DNA of 64,000 nt from the NCBI RefSeq assembly GCF_963667555.1, contig NZ_OY763421.1:2745562-2809561 (forward strand), in the 5' to 3' direction. Both the position numbers and the translations under genes were made by a program. Below, one piece after another: positions 24,860-33,503 of this stretch. This DNA is from an uncultured Methanolobus sp. Lineage in GTDB: Archaea; Halobacteriota; Methanosarcinia; Methanosarcinales; Methanosarcinaceae. The notes beneath the pieces are model-generated. The model was not told the origin of the DNA and did not search any database. It saw only the letters and a list, made by a program, of their open reading frames with translations. Within the stretch, counting starts at the first letter, position 1. Every line of letters begins with the position of its first letter.

Positions 24860-25636
24860 TCATTCCACTGTCACACTCATGGGTGACACCATAATGAACA
24901 CGTCTATGTTGGGGTTGTAGCTCTTTTCCACGTAAATGGTCCGGGTCGTGGTGTTTACAGATGTGGTGGTCATGTCCAGCGTTTCCTGGAAATATTTGTC
25001 CCATGCTTCATAGTATTCGCTGGACATCGTTATCTCTACTTTTGAGACATTTGTGTATGTTTCAATTGCAAGCTGCCCGCCATCCGATATTATGCGGATG
25101 AGCCCGGATCCCGATGTTCCTTTTGAACCTGTGATGGTTACCATAGGAATTATCAGGGAATTATTGTCATATGCAAAAACAGGCTTTGATATCATCAGCG
25201 CTTTTCCCTGTGGGTATTTTACCCATGAACCAGTATTTTCGTAAGCAACTGAAGTGTCTATGTACTGGTTCTCTATCATACGCAATTGTCTCTCGTATGA
25301 TGTCTTTTCAAGAGAAGAGGAAGATTCATTCCAGTGTTCCATACTGACATTCATATAACTGTTGCCGGTCACGTAAACCGTTCCACCGTAGAGTTTCAGT
25401 TCCACTGACTGGGATGGAGCTTTTGCGAACACTATTTTGTTCATGTTGGGCGTAAGTACCGAAAAGCTCTGTTTTATGTTCTCCATATGCCCGTTCTCTT
25501 TCATGTGCTGGACCAATGGGTATCCTGCAAGTGCTATCACTGCAATTGCAAGGAGCATGACTCCAAGTGTGATGCTGAAATCAACAACTTCCGACACAGC
25601 ATCTTCGGTCTGGAACAGGTTTTTCTTTTCTCTCAT
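24860..25636 (-). CDS. Prepilin-like protein, operon B gene 5
   Basis: The 258-residue protein starts MREKKNLFQTEDAVSEVVDF with hydrophobic helix SITLGVMLLAIAVIALAGYP, the same AVSE/helix/GYP pattern as the operon A terminal gene. NIKQSFSVLTPNMNKIVFAK and GSWVKYPQGKALMISKPVF match EQNFIVLQSNMERVAF and GGVFKKYPREATVMVSEPP there. It lies 45 bases after the 25682 gene, a looser spacing than elsewhere in the operon. Confidence 0.84.
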   Translation of the reverse strand: MREKKNLFQTEDAVSEVVDFSITLGVMLLAIAVIALAGYPLVQHMKENGHMENIKQSFSVLTPNMNKIVFAKAPSQSVELKLYGGTVYVTGNSYMNVSMEHWNESSSSLEKTSYERQLRMIENQYIDTSVAYENTGSWVKYPQGKALMISKPVFAYDNNSLIIPMVTITGSKGTSGSGLIRIISDGGQLAIETYTNVSKVEITMSSEYYEAWDKYFQETLDMTTTSVNTTTRTIYVEKSYNPNIDVFIMVSPMSVTVE

Positions 25637-25681
25637 CTCTTAAATCCCGGTATTTCAGTAATTTTCAGTATTGAGTAGTTT

Positions 25682-26158
25682 TCAGTAGATCGTTATGATG
25701 TTTGTTTTAGGATCGTAGGTGATCACAAAGTTGCCTTTTATGCTTTCCACAGTGGTTGCAGACACCACGGTATTTTCTGCGAAATATGGTACTTTTACCT
25801 GTGTTCGCTCTTTTTTTTCCGAAATGAACACTATGTCTGCGGTAGAATTATCCAGCTCTACAGAATACGGTTTACCTGCAATTCTTGGTGGCATGTAAAA
25901 CTCATATTGTATCTCTTCAACAGAAGCTCCGGAATCGGTCATGGCTCCAACCATGGTGTCAATGGTCGCTATCCGTACCGCGATATCATTTCCGTGTATC
26001 TCGAACTCATCATGCATGACCGTCTGTTCAGCATCGTTCATCAGGGAATAGAATGAATTCAGGACCATTACTATCATTAGAACGCTTATTGTAAATGTCA
26101 GTATGAATCCAACTGATATGGATACTGCATTCTCGTCATCAGCAAAGTTCCTGATCAT
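25682..26158 (-). CDS. Prepilin-like protein, operon B gene 4
   Basis: The 158-residue protein begins MIRNFADDENAVSISVGFIL, a hydrophobic helix follows, and the extracytoplasmic part carries YEFYMPPRIAGKPYSVELDN and NFVITYDPKTNIITIY. It is the paralogue of the operon A gene at 20898 (DTEYNIPPKVGTETYIIEAD). ATG overlaps the preceding stop by four bases and has GGGAGGAG upstream. Confidence 0.83.
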   Translation of the reverse strand: MIRNFADDENAVSISVGFILTFTISVLMIVMVLNSFYSLMNDAEQTVMHDEFEIHGNDIAVRIATIDTMVGAMTDSGASVEEIQYEFYMPPRIAGKPYSVELDNSTADIVFISEKKERTQVKVPYFAENTVVSATTVESIKGNFVITYDPKTNIITIY

Positions 26159-27045
26159 GAGATGCTCCTCCCTGGCAGTGATACCGGCATCCTGCGGACA
26201 ATTCTCATTTCACTGGAGGTCATTTCGATGCCAGGATTGGCAACCCAGTACCTTGCAAATACATAGGGGTCTCCTGATGTCTGGTCCCCTGCAAAGCGGC
26301 AATAACCAACTGCACTGCTTCCATTGCGGATATTGATGGAGTAATCTCCTCCGTCTGTCAGGCTATTAAAATTAAAGGTCGCAGGTGTGGCAAAATCAAT
26401 TCTGTCTCCAGTGACATTAATATGGCTGGATGTTGTGTAAGTCCCAATCACAGAAGAGTGGTCTGAGACTGTGATATTTATGGTTCCGCTTGAGTTGTAT
26501 ATCTCAAGTGACCACAGAAGTCCGGAACTGTTCGTTACCGATATCATAAGGCTGTCAGAACTGTCTCCAAGGCTCGATACATCCGGGATCTCAACTACAA
26601 AATTATCGGTTGTATTGATGTTCTTTATGATGGTCCAGTCATCTCTTCCATCTGAAAGGCCGTTCTGGGTGAAGTATGCATCATTCAATGAGTTATTCTT
26701 AAACTTGAAAGTGAATCCGGACATTGCAAAGTTCTTTGCGGCAAGCTCAGAGTATGATCCCAGATACGTTTCAAATTTAGTATTGTTGAAACTTCCATTT
26801 GTTGTAGCATATCTGTATGCGTCTTCGTATGCTTCTGTTGTCATCTGGGCCGCATTTGCAATGTCATATCGTGATGTGTCAATGCTCGCTTCTGAGGCGA
26901 CATTGCTGGCATATATCACATTGTTCAGCATGATCGTAAGGACTATTATGCCCACGCCTACGGCAAACCCTGCAACAAGGAGCAGTTGTGCATTGTCATC
27001 TGATATCATTTTTTTATTGCCGCTCAACGTGATCACATTCTCCAT
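26155..27045 (-). CDS. Prepilin-like protein, operon B gene 3
   Basis: The 296-residue reading starts MENVITLSGNKKMISDDNAQ, then LLLVAGFAVGVGIIVLTIML, one hydrophobic helix after a D-N-A-Q site. The ATG overlaps the preceding gene by 13 bases and lacks a clean ribosome site; a TTG at 27027 or ATG at 27009 would give a shorter leader more like its neighbours. The extracytoplasmic domain is serine-, threonine- and asparagine-rich with many glycosylation sequons. It corresponds in order to the 154-residue gene of operon A but is almost twice as long. Confidence 0.78.
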   Translation of the reverse strand: MENVITLSGNKKMISDDNAQLLLVAGFAVGVGIIVLTIMLNNVIYASNVASEASIDTSRYDIANAAQMTTEAYEDAYRYATTNGSFNNTKFETYLGSYSELAAKNFAMSGFTFKFKNNSLNDAYFTQNGLSDGRDDWTIIKNINTTDNFVVEIPDVSSLGDSSDSLMISVTNSSGLLWSLEIYNSSGTINITVSDHSSVIGTYTTSSHINVTGDRIDFATPATFNFNSLTDGGDYSINIRNGSSAVGYCRFAGDQTSGDPYVFARYWVANPGIEMTSSEMRIVRRMPVSLPGRSIS

Positions 27046-27647
27046 AATGTCATTTTCACATTGACTATATTGTAAAAAGCGGTGCTATTATCAATGTCAG
27101 GAATGCCGGTGTTTGCTGCAAACGATGATACGTTGCCAACTTCGTAATCTGAAAGGACAACCTTTTTTGATATAATTACTGCATTATCCGAAGGATCTCC
27201 GTTGTATATGTAAGGTCTTGCTATTGATACTCCATCCTCATTTATCCATGTGAAATGGATATTGTGTGCAATTCCTCTGGGAATTGTTACAAAGGCAAAC
27301 ATATCGGCAAGATTACTGTTCGTTAGGGTAGCATTAGTTGACATCCGTGATTCGTATGCCGTTCCGTTCCATACATATTCAGTTCCGTCCCAGTTCATTA
27401 CATCTCTTTTCAGGGCAGAGTCATGTCCATTGGGTGCATAGGATAGGGCGTTGAGCATGTCCTGTCCAATTGTCTGCATCTGAGCTTCTATGTGTGCGTT
27501 GGCTGTTGATGATGTAAGTGGTGTGAGGGAAGTAGCCTCAACGGCAAAAACGATGACCCCTATCATTATGAGTGCTGCCATCACTGCTTCCAGCGTATGC
27601 ATCTGGGCTTTTGCATCAGGTTTGAGAATCTGTTTTTTCCCTGTCAT
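27033..27647 (-). CDS. Prepilin-like protein, operon B gene 2
   Basis: The 204-residue protein has a basic leader, then AKAQMHTLEAVMAALIMIGV, the same A-Q-x-H-T-L-E signature as the operon A gene at 21793. The C-terminal VNVKMTLWRM also matches. GGTGTGG precedes the ATG, one base after the upstream stop. Translational coupling and conserved order with operon A argue that these proteins assemble together. Confidence 0.84.
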   Translation of the reverse strand: MTGKKQILKPDAKAQMHTLEAVMAALIMIGVIVFAVEATSLTPLTSSTANAHIEAQMQTIGQDMLNALSYAPNGHDSALKRDVMNWDGTEYVWNGTAYESRMSTNATLTNSNLADMFAFVTIPRGIAHNIHFTWINEDGVSIARPYIYNGDPSDNAVIISKKVVLSDYEVGNVSSFAANTGIPDIDNSTAFYNIVNVKMTLWRM

Positions 27648-27648
27648 T

Positions 27649-28116
27649 TTACCACACCCTGAATGACATTATGGCAGTTTCTGTTCCGCCTGTGGCATCA
27701 TTTTTAATGAGGACTATCCTCTTTGTCTGGCCTACATTGACACCCGGAGGAATAACTTTCCCGGCTACGTTCGTTAGAGCTGTGTTGTTTTCCAGTGTTA
27801 CGTTGAAATCATATCTCAGATATGAACCTGTCAGACCAAGATGATCTACTGTAGGCTCGTAATTTGTATCAAGTTCTATGAAAAAAGTTTCAACTTTTGC
27901 TTTGTTCAGTAAGTTGGGTACAGTTTCGTCACCTTCACTCAGGATCTTTTCAACCAGTGCGGTGGATGTCCTGTCGGCTATTAATGTTATCTCATCAGAA
28001 TTTGAGTGAAATGGCGCAAATATTCCGGAAGTGTAATTGAATATAAAGAGGACAGCGAAAAGGAATATGATTATCCCTATAAGGTAATCGATGGTTATCT
28101 GTCCGTTATTATCCAT
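27649..28116 (-). CDS. Prepilin-like protein, operon B gene 1
   Basis: I chose the ATG at 28116 (GAGGCGC upstream), giving MDNNGQITIDYLIGIIIFLF: an N-G-Q site, acidic residue and single helix as in the operon A counterpart. The 155-residue protein is half the length of that paralogue but keeps DRTSTALVEKIL and VGQTKRIVLIKNDA. An in-frame GTG at 28134 is an alternative. It heads operon B, divergent from mre11, with an AT-rich shared promoter region at 28140-28246. Confidence 0.82.
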   Translation of the reverse strand: MDNNGQITIDYLIGIIIFLFAVLFIFNYTSGIFAPFHSNSDEITLIADRTSTALVEKILSEGDETVPNLLNKAKVETFFIELDTNYEPTVDHLGLTGSYLRYDFNVTLENNTALTNVAGKVIPPGVNVGQTKRIVLIKNDATGGTETAIMSFRVW

Positions 28117-28246
28117 AAATGCGCCTCTGAGCACGTTATGCGCAATTGTTGAACAGTATATTAGTAATATAATATTAATATATTGCTATACTTGGATTAT
28201 CTGACCCCAAACAATTAAAACTAAATGAAACATATCATAACCCCTG

Positions 28247-29764
28247 ATGGATGAGATAAGGATAATCCACACAGGGGATACACATCTTGGATACCGGCAA
28301 TATCATAGCGATGTGCGCCGGAAGGATTTTCTTAATGCTTTTTCTGCTGTGGTGGATGATGCTATTGATATGAGTGTGGGCGCCGTGATACATGCAGGCG
28401 ACCTGTTCGATTCACGCAACCCCACACTGGATGATATTCTTGATGCTATGGGACTTTTCTCAAGGCTGAAAAATGCAGGCATCCCGCTACTTGCCATAGT
28501 CGGGAACCACGAGAGCAAGCAGAATACCCAATGGCTCGATCTTTACAGCAGCCTCGGGCTTGTAACAAGACTTGGAAATGAGGCTTACAGGCTTGCGGAT
28601 TCGGCTATATACGGCATCGACAGTGTGGCAAAGACAAAGATCCCATTATTTGATTATTCCATATTCGATGACAAAGCAACTGATGCACGCTACAATCTGC
28701 TTGTGATGCATCAGCTCGTTAACCCATTCTCATTCGGTGACTGGGACATAAAAGAAGTGATTGACAAGATTCCTTTTGATATTCATGCGGTACTTCTTGG
28801 TGATAATCACAAGGCTGAGATCGTCAAGGTGGATGATACATGGGTAACCTACTGCGGAAGTACGGAAAGGAACAGCACATCCGAACGTGACCCCAGGTCT
28901 TATAATATAGTCACGATAAGGGACAGCGGTATTGAGATCAGCAAAAGGATCATCCAAACCCGTGATTTCCTGTTCATTCCAGTAAATGTGAATGAAGGCC
29001 CTAATGCCCTTGAAGATGTTTTTAACGCTATTATGGAACACGATATTCATGATAAGGTCGTGTTCGTTGAGCTTTCAGGTGATGTGAAAGCCCGGCTTGA
29101 TTTCAGTGAAATAGAGAAGTTCCTATTATCAAGAGGCGCTCTTGTTCCCGGAATTAAGGACATGAGAGCAGGAGTTGACACTCTGAACGATCCTACTCTG
29201 AAAGTTGTCTTCTCAGACCCCGATGATGTTATCAAGGAAGAGATAAGGAAAATGAATCTCACATCCGGCGGCTTGCTCCTTGATGATATGATAAGGGATT
29301 CCCAGATAGCCAAGACCCGAATGGGAGATGAGGCGGAACTTAAACTTGGTGAGCTTCTGGAAAAGATAGATTTTACAAATCCTGTTCCGGTTTCAGCTCC
29401 GATTGATGAACTGGTTTCTGAACCTGTTTGCGAATCTGCTCGTGAATCTGAGAATGAACCCGTTTTTGAGCCGGTTTCTGAGTCGGTTTCTGATAACTCT
29501 GGTGAAAATGAGTTACAGTCTGCGGATGAAGATCCGGCCAGAGATCATGTTTCTTATTCTGAAGTTGAACAACACGATGAAGCTTCTTCTCAGACTATGG
29601 AAGAAGAAAAAATAACTTATGAAAGCGGTAACGAAAAACCGCTAACATCAGATGATGAGGATGTTGGTGTGCCAAAAGAAGTTGAAAAGAAGCCGTCTGT
29701 TGAGAAAAAGAAGGACGAGGATGCCCATAAACCACGACAGTACAACCTGGGTGATTACCTGTGA
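28247..29764 (+). CDS. mre11: DNA double-strand break repair nuclease Mre11
   Basis: Mre11 is the Mn-dependent nuclease of the Mre11-Rad50 complex that processes DNA ends. Phosphoesterase motifs are visible in order: HTGDTHLGY (8-16), HAGDLFDSR (49-57), VGNHES (85-90), VMHQL and GDNHKAEIV. A capping domain follows to ~340. The last ~120 residues are low-complexity and acidic (repeated EPV/ESV, then lysine-rich) ending RQYNLGDYL, probably a flexible tail with a Rad50- or partner-binding end. It overlaps rad50 by one base (TGATG). Confidence 0.94.
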   Translation: MDEIRIIHTGDTHLGYRQYHSDVRRKDFLNAFSAVVDDAIDMSVGAVIHAGDLFDSRNPTLDDILDAMGLFSRLKNAGIPLLAIVGNHESKQNTQWLDLYSSLGLVTRLGNEAYRLADSAIYGIDSVAKTKIPLFDYSIFDDKATDARYNLLVMHQLVNPFSFGDWDIKEVIDKIPFDIHAVLLGDNHKAEIVKVDDTWVTYCGSTERNSTSERDPRSYNIVTIRDSGIEISKRIIQTRDFLFIPVNVNEGPNALEDVFNAIMEHDIHDKVVFVELSGDVKARLDFSEIEKFLLSRGALVPGIKDMRAGVDTLNDPTLKVVFSDPDDVIKEEIRKMNLTSGGLLLDDMIRDSQIAKTRMGDEAELKLGELLEKIDFTNPVPVSAPIDELVSEPVCESARESENEPVFEPVSESVSDNSGENELQSADEDPARDHVSYSEVEQHDEASSQTMEEEKITYESGNEKPLTSDDEDVGVPKEVEKKPSVEKKKDEDAHKPRQYNLGDYL

Positions 29765-32424
29765 TGCTTAAACGCCTGAAAGTTGAGAATATAAGGAGCT
29801 ACAAGGAGCTTGACCTGTCTTTTAAGGATGGTGTCACTGTGGTATCAGGTGTGAACGGGAGCGGGAAATCCAGTCTTCTTGAGGCATGTTTTACTGGACT
29901 TTTCGGGAGCAAGACACTGGACAAGGAATTCGTTCTTTCTGATATCATTACAAAAGGCGCTTCTAAGGCATCAATTTTGCTTGAGTTCGAGCAGAACGGT
30001 CATAATTATTCAGTGGAGCAGTCTTTCAGGAACGACCCTGAAAAAGGACGTGCTTCCAATACGAAATCCGTCTTCAAGAGGGATGGTGAAATTATATTCG
30101 ATCAGGCTTCCCGTACATATGAAGCAGTAAACTCTCTTCTTAATATGAATGAAGAGGCTTACAGGAACTGTGTTTACATCAGGCAGGGCGAGATCGATGT
30201 ACTCATCAATTCCAAACCAAAAGACCGCCAGAAAATGATCGATGACCTGCTGCAACTTGGAAAACTGGAAGAATACAGGGAGAGAGCTTCAAGTGCGAGG
30301 GTCGGTGTGGGGAGACACCAGAGAGACAATGAACGGCGGATAAAGGAACAGAATTCCGAGATTCAGCTAATTGAGGATTCAGACCCAAGCGGAAGACTGG
30401 CATCTCTTAGAACAAGGTCTTTGCAGATCGATGAGGAAACTTCTTCCCTGAATGAGAAAAGAGACCAGGCACGCAGTCTTATTGACGAGGTTGCAAAGAA
30501 GTTGTCAGAATTAAGTGAGCTTTCCTCCAAAAAGGAAGCTGTACAACAGCAGATAAAGGAGCTAACGGAACGCAAGTCCCGGTCATTCGTTACAATTGAT
30601 ACGCTTTCAAAGGACATTCGCTCACGCAGGGAAGCTCTTGAAATGAAAAAAGCAAGGGTTTCTGAGATAGGGTCAAAGCTTGGTGTGGATCCAAAGGATG
30701 CAGACTCACTTGTAGCTAAAACAGATGACGAGGAGCGTTCTGTTCGAGACCGGCTGGCTGAAGTGAAAAGTAAGAACGCCGTTTCTGAGAAAGACCTTCT
30801 CAATATGGGTCAATCGGTAAAGGATGCTGAAAAACAGTTAAAGGCTCTTGAGGACGGGATGAAGGAGACCGGGTCTCGAATCGAATCTGTTCATACTGAA
30901 ACCAAAGCTCATAAACTAAAGATCGCTGAGCTTGAGAGCACTCGCAAGGAGATCGTTTCTAAAGTTTCTTCCCTGGGATTCAGCCTTGAGAAACTTGAGA
31001 ATATCGATGATGTGCTGGATCTTGTAAACGACCAGCAGAAACGTTTCCATGGTCAGCAGTCCGAACTGAAGGTAAAGATATCAGAACTGAAATCCCGACT
31101 CGAAAAATCAAAAAAGCTGTTGGAAGCAGGAAAATGTCCTACATGTGGTCAGGAGCTGAAAGGTTCCTGTGTGGAACAGTCCACGGTTTCAGATGATGAT
31201 GCGCTGGTAAAGCTTGAAACTGAGCTTTCGCAGTTGCAGGTCAAGCAGACTGAAACCGAAGCACGGGTTGAGAAGATAAAGTCTGCAAGAAGCTGTAAAT
31301 CAGATATTGATGCTGTTCTTCGTGATATAGGAGCTGAGAAGGAAGCTATTGAGCGTGACGGGAAAAGAGTTGAGGAGTACCAGCTTCGCATCAGGGATGA
31401 TGAGGGCAGGATAAAGGAGCTGCTGGCTGGTAAAGAGTCTCTGGAGAAAACTCTTGAAGGAACCAGATCTACAATTCAGCAGATAAAACAGGATGAAGAG
31501 ACAATCCAGAAAGAGCATGCATCTGTTCTTGGAAACCTTGGTTTGCTAAGGGAAATGCAGAAATCTCTGGGTGAATCGGAGAAGATAGACTCTGAGATCG
31601 TGCAGATGAATGATAAAATAAAAGGCATTCAGGAAATGATCTCTTTATTTGAAGCTCAGGTGGGTGAAAAGAAAGAATCTCTTGCTGAAATTGATAAGAG
31701 TATTGGCGAGTTCAACAGGAAGGAACTGGAAATCCTTAGTAAGAAGTACACTACTGCTTTTGAGAACATCAATTCCATGATCGATAAGCTGAAGCTAGAA
31801 AAGGATGAGGTCATGAAGAAAGCCGGTATGGCTGAAAATGATCGCAAGAGACTTTCAGATATGAAGAAGAGTCTGGCGGTGCTTCAGAATAAAGGTGATT
31901 ATCTGCGGGCTGTTTATTCGGATGCTGAAAACCTTGAGAGTATGTATATGCGTATCCGGGCCCATTTACGTTCCAGTAACATCCAGACGCTTGATACGCT
32001 TATCAATGAGATATTCACGTTCATGTATACCAATAATGCGTATTCTCATGTGACGCTGGATGCTGATTACAATCTGACTGTTTTTGAGAAGGACGGAACT
32101 GCGCTTGAACCAAAACTTCTCAGCGGTGGCGAGAGGGCACTCTTTAACCTGGTGCTTCGTTGTGCTATCTATCGCCTGCTGTCCCTCGGAAGTTCTACAC
32201 ATGCAGGGGAAGGTCTTCCTCCGCTTATTATGGATGAACCGACGGTTTTCCTTGACCGTGGACATGTTCACCAGCTCATCAAACTTGTTGACATGATGAG
32301 GGATATAGGGGTTGCTCAGATACTCATTGTATCCCACGACGAGTCGCTGATAGATTCTGCAGACCACGTATTTGCAGTTGAAAAAGATCCTATTACGAAC
32401 AATTCTGCCATATTTGCCCGGTAA
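29764..32424 (+). CDS. rad50: DNA double-strand break repair ATPase Rad50
   Basis: Rad50 is the SMC-like ATPase that tethers and unwinds DNA ends with Mre11. Walker A GVNGSGKSS is at ~29-37, long antiparallel coiled coils occupy ~150-750, and the zinc hook CPTC lies near 458-461 at their apex. Signature LSGGERALFNL is near 785, followed by Walker B LIMDEPTVFLD and a D-loop/His switch (VSHDESL). The 886-residue length is typical for archaea. I use the ATG at 29764; a GTG directly before it is in frame. Confidence 0.95.
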   Translation: MLKRLKVENIRSYKELDLSFKDGVTVVSGVNGSGKSSLLEACFTGLFGSKTLDKEFVLSDIITKGASKASILLEFEQNGHNYSVEQSFRNDPEKGRASNTKSVFKRDGEIIFDQASRTYEAVNSLLNMNEEAYRNCVYIRQGEIDVLINSKPKDRQKMIDDLLQLGKLEEYRERASSARVGVGRHQRDNERRIKEQNSEIQLIEDSDPSGRLASLRTRSLQIDEETSSLNEKRDQARSLIDEVAKKLSELSELSSKKEAVQQQIKELTERKSRSFVTIDTLSKDIRSRREALEMKKARVSEIGSKLGVDPKDADSLVAKTDDEERSVRDRLAEVKSKNAVSEKDLLNMGQSVKDAEKQLKALEDGMKETGSRIESVHTETKAHKLKIAELESTRKEIVSKVSSLGFSLEKLENIDDVLDLVNDQQKRFHGQQSELKVKISELKSRLEKSKKLLEAGKCPTCGQELKGSCVEQSTVSDDDALVKLETELSQLQVKQTETEARVEKIKSARSCKSDIDAVLRDIGAEKEAIERDGKRVEEYQLRIRDDEGRIKELLAGKESLEKTLEGTRSTIQQIKQDEETIQKEHASVLGNLGLLREMQKSLGESEKIDSEIVQMNDKIKGIQEMISLFEAQVGEKKESLAEIDKSIGEFNRKELEILSKKYTTAFENINSMIDKLKLEKDEVMKKAGMAENDRKRLSDMKKSLAVLQNKGDYLRAVYSDAENLESMYMRIRAHLRSSNIQTLDTLINEIFTFMYTNNAYSHVTLDADYNLTVFEKDGTALEPKLLSGGERALFNLVLRCAIYRLLSLGSSTHAGEGLPPLIMDEPTVFLDRGHVHQLIKLVDMMRDIGVAQILIVSHDESLIDSADHVFAVEKDPITNNSAIFAR

Positions 32425-32545
32425 ACTGCCAGTAAAACAGTTCATTTAAACGCAAAACGCAGGTCAAATTAAATAATTATTTATTGCTTGAATAAAATAC
32501 AAGAGACAACCATAAGGTATATTATACTTTTATTCATATATTAAC

Positions 32546-33478
32546 GTGGTATTTTCGCGTAACAGCGATGAGGGACTGAATGGATTTGCGAGGCTTTTCA
32601 TGAACACTGAAAACAGGGACTTTGTCATTGAACGCCTTGAGCGGCAGCTCAAGGAAAAAGAAGCAGAATTAGACGATATTAAAACCAATCTCCGGGAGTC
32701 TATACTCCGTGAGATCAGAAGTGATCTTAAGAACGACCTTGATTTTAACAATCGTATCAGTCAGCTTGAAAGCAAGTTCCAGTCATTAAGCAGCAATCTT
32801 AACGGGATAATGGATGAGCTCCTTGACCAGAAATCAATGATCAGGTCACTGAAAGAGCTTTCAGCTTCAAAAGAAAGGAAAGTTGAGTCAAAACTCACAT
32901 CTGATCTAACATCCAATCTGGCACCCAGGGTCGAAAAGCCCGTTTCAGAGGCAGCTCCTGCTGAATACTCAAGTCCCAGAGTTTACAGGCCGGAACCTAA
33001 ACCTGTTTCAGCTTCAGCCAGTGTTTCTCAACCCAAGAGTGTATCACCTTCATCAATGGTTCCTCCGTCAAATCCTTCAGTCCCTAAAGAACCCGCATCG
33101 TATACAAGCCAGTCAAATCCAAAAGTTTCTATCAGGTCTGCAGAACCAGAGTCCGTTTCCAGGCAAACTTCTTCTCAGCAATCATCAAATATGCGTTTTA
33201 ATGTGAGGGAAGTCCCTTCCGTAAAACAGCCTGAGATGCCTGTGCCTGAGCCAAGGTCAGAATATATCATTGCAGAAACCGATGATGAGCGCAAGATGAG
33301 ACTCAACAGGACATCACGTCAGGAAAGAGATTCCTGCAATTATATCGTTGCTGAAGAGGATAAGCCAGCTTCATGCAATGATAATACTAAAAATAACAAT
33401 GATGATCCTGATTACGACTCCATTGAGGCTCGTGAGGATGAAGATGCGGTAATAATGACCACCACACGAAGAAAATGA
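32546..33478 (+). CDS. Coiled-coil protein between rad50 and smc, function unknown
   Basis: From GTG 32546 the protein has 310 residues: a coiled coil over ~25-110 (ERQLKEKEAELDDIKTNLRE; NRISQLESKFQSLSSNLNGI), a proline/serine-rich disordered middle (~115-225), and a C-terminal part containing two related motifs, EYIIAETDDERKMR and NYIVAEEDKP, before an Asp/Asn-rich end. A TATA-like TATATTATAC lies ~25 bases before the GTG, so the message may be leaderless. It is 25 bases upstream of smc and could be cotranscribed. I do not recognise the family; a chromosome-associated role is only suggested by context. Confidence 0.7.
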   Translation: MVFSRNSDEGLNGFARLFMNTENRDFVIERLERQLKEKEAELDDIKTNLRESILREIRSDLKNDLDFNNRISQLESKFQSLSSNLNGIMDELLDQKSMIRSLKELSASKERKVESKLTSDLTSNLAPRVEKPVSEAAPAEYSSPRVYRPEPKPVSASASVSQPKSVSPSSMVPPSNPSVPKEPASYTSQSNPKVSIRSAEPESVSRQTSSQQSSNMRFNVREVPSVKQPEMPVPEPRSEYIIAETDDERKMRLNRTSRQERDSCNYIVAEEDKPASCNDNTKNNNDDPDYDSIEAREDEDAVIMTTTRRK

Positions 33479-33503
33479 CCTTTCATAAAAACAGAGGAAT
33501 CAC

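Noticed and set aside
20183..28116. Archaellum (fla) locus
   Set aside because: None of the archaellin, FlaI, FlaJ or FlaH motifs is present, and the proteins are too divergent from archaellins.
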